A stretch of 29,940 nucleotides of DNA from CAVTAE01 sp051649365 (GCA_051649365.1 JBOFGY010000253.1:1-29940), one strand, 5' to 3'. Positions 15,192 through 24,063 are shown, counted from the first letter of the stretch. Translations and numbers: made by a program. Notes: generated by a model not told the origin, from the sequence alone.

Positions 15192-16925
15192 ATGCATAGA
15201 AAACTTCCGTTGCTTCTTGTGCTAGCTTTGTTACTTTTGGCTGGATGTAGTACGACTAATCCTACAACTGAACCACCACCAACAAATCCACCAGCAACTT
15301 ATACACCGCCAGATATAACTCCTGAAGAAATGCAGCAACGCTACAACGAGGTTTATTCGTCGCTTAGCGAAGACGACAAACGTTTAGTTGCAGAAAAGGA
15401 CTTAATTTGGAATGGCTACGAATTTTCTCGCCCGTCTAGTGTTGTGATGCCCTCACGCGCATCACAAAGTAGTGTAACGACGTTTCAAGCACAAGCGGCG
15501 TTTGATTGCCCTCTAGAAGATAGTAATCCAAATAATGATAAGGATCACGGCACATTTTACTTGCTCGGTTCTAAGCCAGGAACAGCCGAGCAACCTATAC
15601 AAGTTGTTACAGCGTCTTTTGAATTGCCAGCAGGTAAAAACATTTCAAACGTGTGGGATGACCAAGAACTTTATGCCCTCATTACAGGTTGGGGATCAGA
15701 TATCGGCCCCGATGCCTCAGCGTTTGATGCAGGTTTAGGCTACCAAGACACAGGTTGGTACATGATGACAAATCGTTTTGTGGGTGGAGCAGACCTAATC
15801 CCTGAAGAAGCAGTGACCGCTCACCCGTATCGCCTGCGAAATCTGGACGGTTCAGGTAATGTTATTCCTGAAGACCAGAACACTGCACCCTATAACGTTA
15901 ATATGACCGTAGAATTACTTGATGGAAAAATTAGAGCAACTATAGAACCCGTGGGCAGCACGGCTTGGGTAAATCCATTTAAGGGTGTGACAAATCTTGA
16001 TGCAGCTACAGGTAAACCTGCACCACTTGTATTAGGGGGTGCCGAAGTTGATGGTGAAAATGAGGGTAATCCGAAATATAATCCTGACGGAACATATTCG
16101 GGTATGGATTGGCCTTTTCCTGATCAAGTAGTGCCAGGTATTAACGCAAGTGGTGTAGATAACCGAGTGTCTGTACAAGTGAACGCTGCGAGAGATTATG
16201 ATGCACCTGCTATTGCAACAAAGGCTCCAGGTATCCGTGTTTACAATGCCAAAATTAACGGTAAACCCTGGAATGCAGCGAGTGAGCAAAATGAATTTTT
16301 TGGTTTCACGCTTACATGTCCAAAAAATAATGCTGCCAATGCTTACAATGTTGGTGCAGGTACTACAGATAGTGAAACGGGTTTGTCTGTAGATATTGAT
16401 ATTAAACAAGGCAATGTTCACGACACTGATAAAGACGGTGCAAATGACGGAGATGAAGTTTTTGCAGGAACTGACCCGAGTGTACCTGATTTTGTGTCTA
16501 GCGGGTCGAATAGTCCAGGTTGGTGCTATGTTCCTTTTGGAAGTTTTAAGCCTTGCCCCGAAGATGATTCGCCTTTGCATATTGGTGGTACACCTACCTC
16601 GGAAAATGCTTTGCTTTTAACTGGTGAAAATTGCACGGGTACTTTTGAATTTGTCAATACAGGCTCGAGTGACATCGTTTATCAAGTAAGTGGTGTATAT
16701 GGGGATTTGAAAATTAGAAGTGGTAATGCAGTAGGCACAGTGGCAGCAGGTCAGAGTATCCCTATGACCATACAGTATGTGGGTGAAGCTAAATTTTATG
16801 AAGAAGTGCCAGGGAATTTTGGCGAAGGCACACGCATTGTGGAACGGAAAATAGTTGTCTTTGAAAGAAGTACGCCGCTTGGGATGGTTACAGCTCAAGC
16901 AGATGCCTCATGTGCGGGTCAATAA
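15192..16925 (+). CDS. Lipoprotein with a calcium-binding (TSP3-like) motif, unknown function
   Basis: 577 residues from ATG 15192, which has AGGAG five bases upstream; an in-frame codon at 15123 is an unlikely start. The lipobox LLAGC gives lipidation at Cys19. A Pro/Thr-rich linker follows (TEPPPTNPPATYTPP). The central region is unrecognised. Near residues 410-430 the block DTDKDGANDGDEVFAGTDPS matches thrombospondin type 3/EF-hand-like calcium loops, which are common in large surface proteins. The C-terminal 120 residues look like a beta-sandwich (GTFEFVNTGSSDIVYQVSG). The protein is outer-membrane anchored or exposed. It lies in the same CTCGAG-poor block as the beta-propeller gene, and the two may have arrived together and cooperate at the surface. 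Confidence 0.75.
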   Translation: MHRKLPLLLVLALLLLAGCSTTNPTTEPPPTNPPATYTPPDITPEEMQQRYNEVYSSLSEDDKRLVAEKDLIWNGYEFSRPSSVVMPSRASQSSVTTFQAQAAFDCPLEDSNPNNDKDHGTFYLLGSKPGTAEQPIQVVTASFELPAGKNISNVWDDQELYALITGWGSDIGPDASAFDAGLGYQDTGWYMMTNRFVGGADLIPEEAVTAHPYRLRNLDGSGNVIPEDQNTAPYNVNMTVELLDGKIRATIEPVGSTAWVNPFKGVTNLDAATGKPAPLVLGGAEVDGENEGNPKYNPDGTYSGMDWPFPDQVVPGINASGVDNRVSVQVNAARDYDAPAIATKAPGIRVYNAKINGKPWNAASEQNEFFGFTLTCPKNNAANAYNVGAGTTDSETGLSVDIDIKQGNVHDTDKDGANDGDEVFAGTDPSVPDFVSSGSNSPGWCYVPFGSFKPCPEDDSPLHIGGTPTSENALLLTGENCTGTFEFVNTGSSDIVYQVSGVYGDLKIRSGNAVGTVAAGQSIPMTIQYVGEAKFYEEVPGNFGEGTRIVERKIVVFERSTPLGMVTAQADASCAGQ

Positions 16926-16944
16926 ACGTATACACTGATGGCTT

Positions 16945-16974
16945 TGTCACACGCTGTTACAGCGTAGCGTGACA
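16945..16974. terminator. Hairpin after the lipoprotein gene
   Basis: TGTCAC-ACGCTG (16945-16956) pairs with CAGCGT (16960-16965) and, after a 3-base bulge, GTGACA (16969-16974), with loop TTA. It lies between the lipoprotein stop and the exporter start. There is no T-run, so a terminator role is plausible but not certain. Confidence 0.45.
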
Positions 16975-16985
16975 GAATAGCATTT

Positions 16986-17849
16986 GTGTCTTTCACCTGG
17001 GGTGTACTTACGCTGGTTGCCATTAACTTGATATGGGGAACAAGTTTTGCGATTACTAAAAATATTTTGGATACCGTGCCTGTTGCGCTGCTTGTTGCTT
17101 TGCGCTCGAGTCTAGGGTTGCTTAGCCTCCTTTGGATTCGCCCAGTGCGCAGTGCCATAAAGCCAGGGTTGCTACTCGGTGTGTTTGCAGTAGGTGGCTT
17201 TATCGCCCAAATGATTGGACTCACGACCACAACCGCTTCTAAGTCCGCTTTCATTACTGCGCTTAGTGCGCTTGCCGCCCCTCTTATCAGTGCTTGGATT
17301 TTCAAACACTTTGTGCCAAGACGCGCTTATGTTGCAACCTTTCTTGCCTTGCTGGGTTTAGCTTGCATGACTTTGGTTGGTCAACAAACTGTAAACCCTG
17401 GCGACCTGTGGACAGTCGTTGCTGCACTCTTTTTTGGAGCGTATATTGCTTATGCCAGTGAAGTTGCCAATAAAACCTCGGTGCTGTCTCTTGTACAAAT
17501 GCAGTTTGTCGTGATGACTGTTGTGACATTGCTTTGGGCTTGGCCACAGCTTCCCGAGGTTACCTCATTAAGTTCGGCAGCTTGGACGAGAATCCTTTAT
17601 CTCTCTATTTTGTGCATGTCCGTACCTACTGTGTTGCAAGTCTGGGCGCAGCGCGTGGTGCCGTCGTATCTGGCGGCATTGCTGTTTATCCTCGAGCCTG
17701 TCTTTGCGAGTTTTTTTGCCTTTTTATGGCTCGGTGAATCCTTTCGTTCCTTGGATTGGTTTGGAGCTTCATTGGTGCTGGTGGCTCTCCTCGTTTGTAC
17801 CTTGCCCTTGAGCAACAACGTAGTAGGAAAGCAGAAAGTGGAAGGTTGA
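16986..17849 (+). CDS. EamA/DMT-family inner-membrane transporter
   Basis: 287 residues, almost entirely hydrophobic, with about ten transmembrane segments in two similar halves. The opening WGVLTLVAINLIWGTSFAIT is the first EamA repeat. LRSSLGLLSLLWI and, in the second half, PTVLQVWAQRVVPSYLAALL with ILEPVFASFFAFLWLGE are family hallmarks. DMT proteins of this type export amino acids or other small metabolites by proton exchange; the substrate cannot be read from sequence. The start codon is GTG 16986 and has no clear ribosome-binding site; the hairpin at 16945-16974 lies directly in front. It appears monocistronic. Confidence 0.9.
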   Translation: MSFTWGVLTLVAINLIWGTSFAITKNILDTVPVALLVALRSSLGLLSLLWIRPVRSAIKPGLLLGVFAVGGFIAQMIGLTTTTASKSAFITALSALAAPLISAWIFKHFVPRRAYVATFLALLGLACMTLVGQQTVNPGDLWTVVAALFFGAYIAYASEVANKTSVLSLVQMQFVVMTVVTLLWAWPQLPEVTSLSSAAWTRILYLSILCMSVPTVLQVWAQRVVPSYLAALLFILEPVFASFFAFLWLGESFRSLDWFGASLVLVALLVCTLPLSNNVVGKQKVEG

Positions 17850-18024
17850 AAGTAACAACCAGCTTCTTTGTAAACTATTTCATATATCGAGATTTTTGTA
17901 TTGACTAGCCTCTTCTAGGATACACTAATACCCTAGTTGCTAATACCTTGGTTGCCCCGTCCCGTGTATTCCAAGGTTTGTTTGTCTAACGGTTGTGCAT
18001 TTCAACGTTTGTAGGAGGCGTAAA

Positions 18025-19335
18025 GTGGCGCAGTTTGATAGTGATCAATTATTACAGCAGCTTGTTGGCGATACTCAGGGAGCCGTAGATAAGCTTTCTT
18101 TGCGCACGCAAGAAAAGCAAGATGTCGAAGCACGTTTTGCTGAGCTCGAGCAGCAGATGGATGACGCGGCTAAAATTAAAGACAAGCCCGAGCGCGACCT
18201 TAGAATGAAAGTTCTCGAGGCTAACTTGGAAGTGCTGCGCAAAGATGCTGCTCAAGAAGAAAAAGATTTGGCGCAAGCGGTGCTCGGTTTAAATGCCATG
18301 CTCGAGGAGATGGGCAAAGAATACACTGAACTCAACCAGCCCACCAAAGAAGGTCAAGGTCTTGTGGCCGAAGCTGAAGCAGAGTTAAAAGAAGATCAAG
18401 AAAAACTTGCCAAAGCGCAACAGCGTCGTTTTTTTAAACAACGTGCAATCGCTAATGCTGAAGCGGAAATACGTGAATCGCAAGAAGATTTAGAAGAAAC
18501 AAAAATCAAAGTCAAGCAGCAGGCACGTCAACGCCTCATGCAAGCGGATATTGAAACAAGCTTGCAAGAATTTATGATGCGTGTAGAAAAAACCATCACC
18601 ATCATGGAAAACCGCAAGACGCAAATCGAGGCACAACTGCAAAGCGTCAGTCTTAAAAAGCAAAATGCTTTTAAGGTGAAAGAGCAATCTGCAAAAGCCC
18701 TCGAGGAACTCGATCAACGCCTCAATGATGCAGAAGCCCGTCTTAAAAACGAAGAAGAAAACCTTAACTCACTTATTAACGGCACCCAAGAACACGCTGC
18801 CCAAACGAAGGAAATCTCTGACCTCCGCGCGGAGGTCGAAGACTTGCGAGGTAAACGCAACACTGCCTTTGTACTTTTTCAAAGTAAAGAAAAATTTGCG
18901 GCTGAGCTCGAGGTTCATGAACGCACTCAAATGAAACTGCGTGATAACCAACGTATGTGGATTACTGCCTTGCGCTCGGATACAGAAGAGCGCGTTGTTA
19001 CCTTCCGCTCACGTCTAGAAGCGATGAAGGCGATGGCTGACCAAGATATTGCTAAACAACTTGATGATCTTGGTGCGGAAGTTGACCAGAAGAATGTCGA
19101 ATACATGGCCCGTGCGGGTGCCGTTTCGGATGAACTGCGTATGAAGCGCATGGAAAAACATCCACAGCGTATTGCCGATATTGCCAATGCGAGAGCCGCG
19201 CAAGCCGAAGCGATTCAGCGCATCCGCGAGCGCGAACTTGTGATGATTCAGAAGTTCAAAGAGCAATATGGTATAGACCCCACCGCGAGTTCGTTCTTCC
19301 ACTATGAAGGCGAAGCTTCTACTGGAGAGGGTTAG
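18025..19335 (+). CDS. Long cytosolic coiled-coil protein, first gene of AAA+ cluster
   Basis: 436 residues from GTG 18025, which has a strong TAGGAGG seven bases upstream; an in-frame codon 30 bases earlier has no such site. Almost the whole chain is a heptad-type, Glu/Lys/Gln/Ala-rich coiled coil (about residues 10-415). There is a basic break near residue 140 (QQRRFFKQRAIANAEAEIRE) and a non-helical end (YGIDPTASSFFHYEGE). No signal peptide or membrane segment is seen. I do not recognise the family; similarity to PspA or SMC proteins is only in composition. It heads a run of four genes in one direction (to 24031) with an AAA+ ATPase third. A scaffold, filament or substrate of that ATPase is a reasonable inference. 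A possible promoter includes TTGACT at 17901. Confidence 0.75.
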   Translation: MAQFDSDQLLQQLVGDTQGAVDKLSLRTQEKQDVEARFAELEQQMDDAAKIKDKPERDLRMKVLEANLEVLRKDAAQEEKDLAQAVLGLNAMLEEMGKEYTELNQPTKEGQGLVAEAEAELKEDQEKLAKAQQRRFFKQRAIANAEAEIRESQEDLEETKIKVKQQARQRLMQADIETSLQEFMMRVEKTITIMENRKTQIEAQLQSVSLKKQNAFKVKEQSAKALEELDQRLNDAEARLKNEEENLNSLINGTQEHAAQTKEISDLRAEVEDLRGKRNTAFVLFQSKEKFAAELEVHERTQMKLRDNQRMWITALRSDTEERVVTFRSRLEAMKAMADQDIAKQLDDLGAEVDQKNVEYMARAGAVSDELRMKRMEKHPQRIADIANARAAQAEAIQRIRERELVMIQKFKEQYGIDPTASSFFHYEGEASTGEG

Positions 19336-19346
19336 AACATTTGTGT

Positions 19347-19480
19347 ACTACAAAGATACAAAGACGCCGGTACGCAGTCAAACGAAGTTGCGAAGTAATG
19401 TGAAGCAACAAAGTTTGATAAAGGGTTTTTACTATTCCTTATTTGTGCCTTGCTTTTTTGTGGCTTGGTGTCTTTGTAGT
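19347..19480. repeat. Inverted-repeat element between coiled-coil gene and next gene
   Basis: ACTACAAAGA (19347-19356) and TCTTTGTAGT (19471-19480) are perfect inverted ends, and the adjoining sequence (tACaaagACgcc versus GGTGTctt) extends the symmetry imperfectly. The enclosed ~114 bases hold no gene. It fills nearly the whole gap between two genes of the AAA+ cluster and looks like a small non-autonomous element or a long transcript hairpin. Confidence 0.5.
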
Positions 19481-19491
19481 GAAAAACCAAT

Positions 19492-20676
19492 ATGAGTAAT
19501 ACGCAGCAACAACCAAGCTGGCTGAGCAGCATGACGGACTTTGCATTTTTGCAAGGCCAGGACGACTACGCACAGTATTTTAATATTTTGACGAAGACGT
19601 GGGGACTCATGCAAGGACTCTACGAGGGGCGTGGCAGTGGTGATACGTTTGAGGCGAGAGCGATTAAGCAAAGCCTCGAGCGACTTCTTTTTACTGTCAA
19701 AGTCTTGCGGATGAAATACAGTCATAGTCCGGCCCATCGCCGCATGTTGTGGGTAGACCTGAGTGAATCTGGCTTTCCCAACGCCCAAGATGTCGGTAAT
19801 CTCGGTGTGGATTTTATGAAGCGTGACACGCGCTTGCGAGACTTACCTCCTGAGACGCAACTCAAACAACGCGCGCTTGACCACATGATGAAATTGCATA
19901 CGGAGCCTGAAGATTTGTTGTGGCAACTGTCTGAGCGCAGTTATTTGGATATGCTCGAGGATAACAAGCTTTTTTTACTTTTTAATATGGTTGCTGACGA
20001 CTTGGCGATACGCCCCAGTAAAAATAAACGCACCTTGCGCAGTTATAGCTGTACCTGGAGTTGCTACGACTTTCGCACCAATCGCCCATATATTCACCTT
20101 TTGACTTTCGACCAAGATAAAGGTGAACGACCCCTCGAGAAAGCTGGTCCCAATCAACTCAAGTTTTTAGAAGTCATTCAGGCCGAAGGGTCGCGTGTGC
20201 CCGATGTGGGTGTTTTGGCGGTGGCGATTGACCACGCGCTCGAGGGCATTCATCCTAAAATCCTAAAGCGAATTTGTTTGGGTCCGCTTTATACATCGCT
20301 ACTTTTGAAACAAGAATTAAAACAAATGGAAGATAATCCAGAAGCAATGCTAAAGCCCAGAGTGTTGCTAGAGTTGCTTGGTCAGTATGGGGAAGACGAC
20401 GACATCATTTTATGCTTCACCGAAGAAATCGTTTTTTCAAAACAGCAGCGCATTACCAAGACGAGTCATGTGCGTGAAGTGTTCTATTTACCTGATACTG
20501 ACCCCGAAGCTTACGCCCGCCGTGCGTCGGTGGTTCATACCTATGTACTCATGCCCCACAGTGTGGCGCAGCATTTAATCGATGATATTCTGTTGCACGT
20601 TCCCGAACTGCAACACGCCCAAATTTTGACTTACGGTAGAAATGGTGAAATTTACAATCAACCACCTTCAGCTTAA
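19492..20676 (+). CDS. Unrecognised 394-aa protein of the AAA+ cluster
   Basis: 394 residues, soluble, no signal peptide. The N-terminal part is helical (SWLSSMTDFAFLQGQDDYAQ and on through a TWGLMQGLYEG segment). A middle part of mixed strands contains CTWSCYDFRTNRPYIHLLTF. A C-terminal part has EEIVFSKQQRITKTSHVREV and VHTYVLMPHSVAQHLIDDI. No catalytic motif is evident. There is no ribosome-binding site in front of ATG 19492, and the repeat element at 19347-19480 lies directly upstream. Its conserved-looking length and its position between the coiled-coil gene and the ATPase suggest an adaptor or structural component. I know no function for it. Confidence 0.7.
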   Translation: MSNTQQQPSWLSSMTDFAFLQGQDDYAQYFNILTKTWGLMQGLYEGRGSGDTFEARAIKQSLERLLFTVKVLRMKYSHSPAHRRMLWVDLSESGFPNAQDVGNLGVDFMKRDTRLRDLPPETQLKQRALDHMMKLHTEPEDLLWQLSERSYLDMLEDNKLFLLFNMVADDLAIRPSKNKRTLRSYSCTWSCYDFRTNRPYIHLLTFDQDKGERPLEKAGPNQLKFLEVIQAEGSRVPDVGVLAVAIDHALEGIHPKILKRICLGPLYTSLLLKQELKQMEDNPEAMLKPRVLLELLGQYGEDDDIILCFTEEIVFSKQQRITKTSHVREVFYLPDTDPEAYARRASVVHTYVLMPHSVAQHLIDDILLHVPELQHAQILTYGRNGEIYNQPPSA

Positions 20677-20752
20677 TCATTTGGAGAGCGTGACACTTAT
20701 TATTCAGCAATGTGGCATTAGCCCATGGCCAACAAAAGTTAACAACAAACGA

Positions 20753-20784
20753 AGTTCATACTTTATACAGTTCATACTTTATAC
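20753..20784. repeat. Perfect 16-bp tandem duplication upstream of the AAA+ gene
   Basis: AGTTCATACTTTATAC occurs twice without a gap, at 20753-20768 and 20769-20784, 35 bases before the AAA+ start codon. Each copy contains CATACT and TATAC, so each could supply a -10 box; this may be a duplicated promoter or operator, or simply another short intergenic tandem repeat. Confidence 0.7.
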
Positions 20785-20818
20785 GTAGTCTGAAGATAAA
20801 CAACAGGAGAGTCAACCA

Positions 20819-22762
20819 ATGACTGACGCACTACCCATCAAAGCTGAGTTTTTGAGTGAATTTACGAGTCGTGCCAATACGCTTCTAGCTAAGGTCGAGT
20901 GGCAACCTAAACTAGGCATCACGAGTGGGAAGACCCCACAGGAAAGTGCTGGTCTGACCTACCGTGAATCTTCGCTCTCGCCAACGAGTACCGAGAGCGT
21001 GTCGCTTCTCAAAATCGCACGCATGGTAAGCCAGGATGAAGCCTTGTTATCTTCTGATGTAAATCACTGCCTCCAAGTTGTGCGTGAGGGTTTGAAGATG
21101 GCAATGTATCTCTCGAAGCTTTATACAGAGTCATCAGGTTTAGACAGACTTACCGAACAGAACCAGCGTGGAGGGCTGGCAGACGCACAAAAAGCAGAAT
21201 TTCGGGGCAAGTACACGACGGCTTCTGCGATAGGTGTGTTTGTGACAGCGTACTACGTAATAGCAGAGTTGGCTTCGTACAAAGCAGAGGAACTTGGCAA
21301 CATCACCCTAGATTTTCAGGGTGTGCCAGAAACCTCCTTGCAAAACCCCATGCGGGCCTTGCAATGTATGTTGTTTTATTACGGCATGTATGTGGATTCG
21401 GACATAGTTAAAACAGATTTAGATTTTGTCAAAATGACACAACTTTATTTTCAAGCTGTTGTAGATGAAATTAAAATTCGTGAAACGTCGCTCGAGTATG
21501 CCGAACCGTTCACGACCCCGATGTACAAGCTCGAGCAAGACGACTTTCACATTCACGGTTTCGAGGTGGATAGTGCCGGTGGCGAAACGAGCCTGGAGTT
21601 TAACCGCGTCGAGTTAGCCTCGATTGTCGGTAACCGCGAAGCAAAACACAGCGCACGCAGACTTGTCGAGCGGTTACTCTGCTATGACGTGGCCACAAAA
21701 CGTAATCCCTTTAATGATTTAGGTGGCTTTCCTACCTTGCGTATGGGTTACGGTAAACCAGGAACAGGGAAGAGCTTGCAAATTGCCGCCACCGCCACGA
21801 TGCTCTCGGATTATTGCAAAACCCTCAACATTCCGTTTCTCTTTTGGCCCATGCCCGACACGATTGTCTCGACCTTTCAAGGTGGCTCAGCTGAGCGTAT
21901 GGTGGCCTGGATGAAACCCTTGCGCGACACGACAAAAATTATTTACGCGCCAATTGATGACGGCGAAAATAATCTCGAAGACCGCGCACGTCAGGGTGTC
22001 TCAGCGGGTGTGCGTGAGGTGATTGGTGTGTTCTTGCGCTACACCGAAGGTGCTTACGCGCTGAATCATGGCAACACGGCCATTGAGATTTTTACAAACC
22101 TACCTGACCAAATTGATAAAGCTGTGTTGTCACGTATTGTGGCGAGGTTTGCCATAGACGGCGCGGAAAAATGGGAAGATTTTTTAGACCAAGACCACTT
22201 GTGGTGGCGTAAGTATCAAAGCATTGATCCAGCGTTTATTGCGATGAAGGACCCGAAAGAATACACTTACTTGGCCGCGCAGGCTCTACTCAGTAGTGTG
22301 TCTGCTTTGGTAAGTGAAAGCAGCCAACCCGAAGAAGAAAAGATTCGTGTAGTTTTTGATAAGGTGAGAGGATACTTTGACCCTAAAGAACACCGCTTTT
22401 TCGCTGAACTCTATAAAGAGATTCATGTTGCATTTCCTTTTTTTACCTCGAGAGATGTTCGCAATATTCAGCAGGCTGTGAATAATCGCGTGATGGATTT
22501 TGAATTTCCGCACGATTGGTTTAACGACCCAACACTGTTTTTTGCGAAAGACTACGATAGTAAAAAGAATATGCTGATTGAACTTATGAAAACCAATATG
22601 AAAGGCTTATCCTTCGGGGATATTCGCCTGCAAGAGGCCGTAAAATATCTGGACAATATGGTGCGTATTGCTTCAGTAACGCGAGACCAACAGATAGATA
22701 AAATGGTCGAGGACGTGCTGATGCGTGATGAAGTGGCCAAACGTGTTGCTGCGAAAAGTTGA
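20819..22762 (+). CDS. AAA+ ATPase, central gene of an unassigned cluster
   Basis: 647 residues. The AAA module spans about residues 295-460. Walker A is G312-K-P-G-T-G-K318-S319. A QGGSAERM segment matches the 'GESE..' second region of classical AAA proteins. Walker B is IIYAPIDDGEN with D380-D381 and E383. Sensor 1 is FTNLPDQID (N427), followed by LSRIVARF with candidate arginine fingers R439 and R443. This is the classical AAA (Cdc48/FtsH-like) arrangement, so it probably forms a ring that remodels a protein. The ~290-residue N-terminal domain and the helical C-terminal 190 residues (many charged pairs, end RDEVAKRVAAKS) are unrecognised. No membrane segments or protease domain. Ribosome-binding site CAGGAGAGTCAACCAATG. 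The coiled-coil protein and two neighbours are likely partners. Confidence 0.85.
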   Translation: MTDALPIKAEFLSEFTSRANTLLAKVEWQPKLGITSGKTPQESAGLTYRESSLSPTSTESVSLLKIARMVSQDEALLSSDVNHCLQVVREGLKMAMYLSKLYTESSGLDRLTEQNQRGGLADAQKAEFRGKYTTASAIGVFVTAYYVIAELASYKAEELGNITLDFQGVPETSLQNPMRALQCMLFYYGMYVDSDIVKTDLDFVKMTQLYFQAVVDEIKIRETSLEYAEPFTTPMYKLEQDDFHIHGFEVDSAGGETSLEFNRVELASIVGNREAKHSARRLVERLLCYDVATKRNPFNDLGGFPTLRMGYGKPGTGKSLQIAATATMLSDYCKTLNIPFLFWPMPDTIVSTFQGGSAERMVAWMKPLRDTTKIIYAPIDDGENNLEDRARQGVSAGVREVIGVFLRYTEGAYALNHGNTAIEIFTNLPDQIDKAVLSRIVARFAIDGAEKWEDFLDQDHLWWRKYQSIDPAFIAMKDPKEYTYLAAQALLSSVSALVSESSQPEEEKIRVVFDKVRGYFDPKEHRFFAELYKEIHVAFPFFTSRDVRNIQQAVNNRVMDFEFPHDWFNDPTLFFAKDYDSKKNMLIELMKTNMKGLSFGDIRLQEAVKYLDNMVRIASVTRDQQIDKMVEDVLMRDEVAKRVAAKS

Positions 22763-22772
22763 GGAACGGATA

Positions 22773-22781
22773 TGGTAAATT
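22773..22781 (+). promoter_or_regulatory. Possible extended -10 box (TGGTAAATT) before the 22790 gene
   Basis: TGGTAAATT ends 8 bases before ATG 22790, and no Shine-Dalgarno sequence is present, so this gene may have its own near-leaderless transcript as well as read-through from the ATPase gene. Confidence 0.35.
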
Positions 22782-22789
22782 TTTAGCTA

Positions 22790-24031
22790 ATGTCTCAGCC
22801 ACCTTTTTATGCCGATAAGCTCATCAAAGTGTCATTGCCCGCGCTCGTGCAACGCTATAACGACGCGCTCGTGTCACTCGAGCTGCCACCTACAAAACTA
22901 AAAACGTTTCATGTGGACGGGATGGGTTGGAGTCCTGAAGTTGCCCAAGAGCAGGGAAATATAAATTATCTCTCGCACACGCCTGCGAGTTCACTTGCCA
23001 TTATTCTAACGCCAGAACAACGCAGCAAACCGCTTCTTTCACCCTGGACTTCGTTTGATAGATACGTGCTCCAGCGGTACTTTGCGAGTTTTTCTAAAGA
23101 GATTGCTGACATTACGCGGAGTGCGTTCTTGTGCCTCGAGCTCGATCATACTCCGCACCATTACGCAGCGGTAAAAGATGTTCTGGATTTCCAAGCTGTT
23201 ACGGTAAAAACGAGCGCGGGAAGCTTTGGGCGCACCTTGAGCGCGCAAGCTGAACTCGTCCGAAGATTTTTAGAGGAAGACACGGCCTGGGCCGATGCGT
23301 CGTTGCGCCAAGAGATTATGGCGAGTGCCAAAACGTTTGGAGATTTGCGCACGCGCGTCGTGTTGCCTAAAGCATTTACCGTGAGTGATGTCTCAAGCTT
23401 CTACACCAAGACCTTTGATGGAATTTTTGTGTTGCGCCCAAATGACGGTGATGCTTATCTTATTGTTCGTGGTAAAGGTTCTATGCCAAGACGCAAGAAA
23501 AACACCTTTTATCTGCGCGAAGATGAAATGCTTTCTAAGCTCTTGAAAGACAATCTCGTGGTTGTAGATGACCAGTGGTATAAACATCAGCCTAAAATGT
23601 TACAGCAGAAGTATGATGCCCTTCTGGCTGAAGCTCTTTTTTCACTCGAGCCTACCCTCATTTTATCCAATCTCACCCCAACACAACGCAAACAGCGGTT
23701 GAGTCTTTACAGAAATAAACTGCCAGATGTATTGCTCGAGTTTGAAAGCTTTATGAATGCTCTTGTCTCTGCGAAGAGCCTTCGCCCCGAAGATTTATCC
23801 GCCGAACTTATCATTTTACTTCTTCATCCACATCATGGCTTGCCCGCACCAGAACAAGAAGTCCTATGGCAACTTTTGTGTCAGGTGCAGCTTATCAATG
23901 TGAAGCCGTTTGACATCGCACAACTTTATCAAAAAGATTTACCGGCGTTTATCAAGCTTTACCAAGGTTGGCCACCCGTGAAACGGCAGTGGGCAGAGGC
24001 TTATTTGCGCTCTCGAAAGATGGTTAGCTAA
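22790..24031 (+). CDS. Unrecognised 413-aa protein, last gene of the AAA+ cluster
   Basis: 413 residues, soluble, without signal peptide or membrane segments. It starts 27 bases after the ATPase stop, so the two are probably co-expressed. Visible features are an N-terminal helical region (LPALVQRYNDALVSLELPPT) and a middle segment of strands with a basic patch (RPNDGDAYLIVRGKG, then SMPRRKKNTFYLREDE). A C-terminal helical region carries EPTLILSNLTPTQRKQRLSL and LLHPHHGLPAPEQEVL. I do not recognise the family and see no catalytic motif. As the fourth member of the coiled-coil/AAA+ cluster it may be an adaptor or substrate-recognition component. Confidence 0.7.
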   Translation: MSQPPFYADKLIKVSLPALVQRYNDALVSLELPPTKLKTFHVDGMGWSPEVAQEQGNINYLSHTPASSLAIILTPEQRSKPLLSPWTSFDRYVLQRYFASFSKEIADITRSAFLCLELDHTPHHYAAVKDVLDFQAVTVKTSAGSFGRTLSAQAELVRRFLEEDTAWADASLRQEIMASAKTFGDLRTRVVLPKAFTVSDVSSFYTKTFDGIFVLRPNDGDAYLIVRGKGSMPRRKKNTFYLREDEMLSKLLKDNLVVVDDQWYKHQPKMLQQKYDALLAEALFSLEPTLILSNLTPTQRKQRLSLYRNKLPDVLLEFESFMNALVSAKSLRPEDLSAELIILLLHPHHGLPAPEQEVLWQLLCQVQLINVKPFDIAQLYQKDLPAFIKLYQGWPPVKRQWAEAYLRSRKMVS

Positions 24032-24063
24032 TTAGCACTTCAGCATGTCAGCTAGTCAGGTAT

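Noticed and set aside
16032..16580. 182-codon open frame on the minus strand
   Set aside because: It lies wholly inside the lipoprotein gene, antisense. Its peptide is rich in Ile/Thr/Cys/Arg as expected for a shadow, and it has no domain or start signal.
18025..19335. Coiled-coil protein as PspA/IM30 or SMC
   Set aside because: No amphipathic N-terminal helix or PspA motif, no Walker A or hinge; the likeness is only that of coiled-coil composition.
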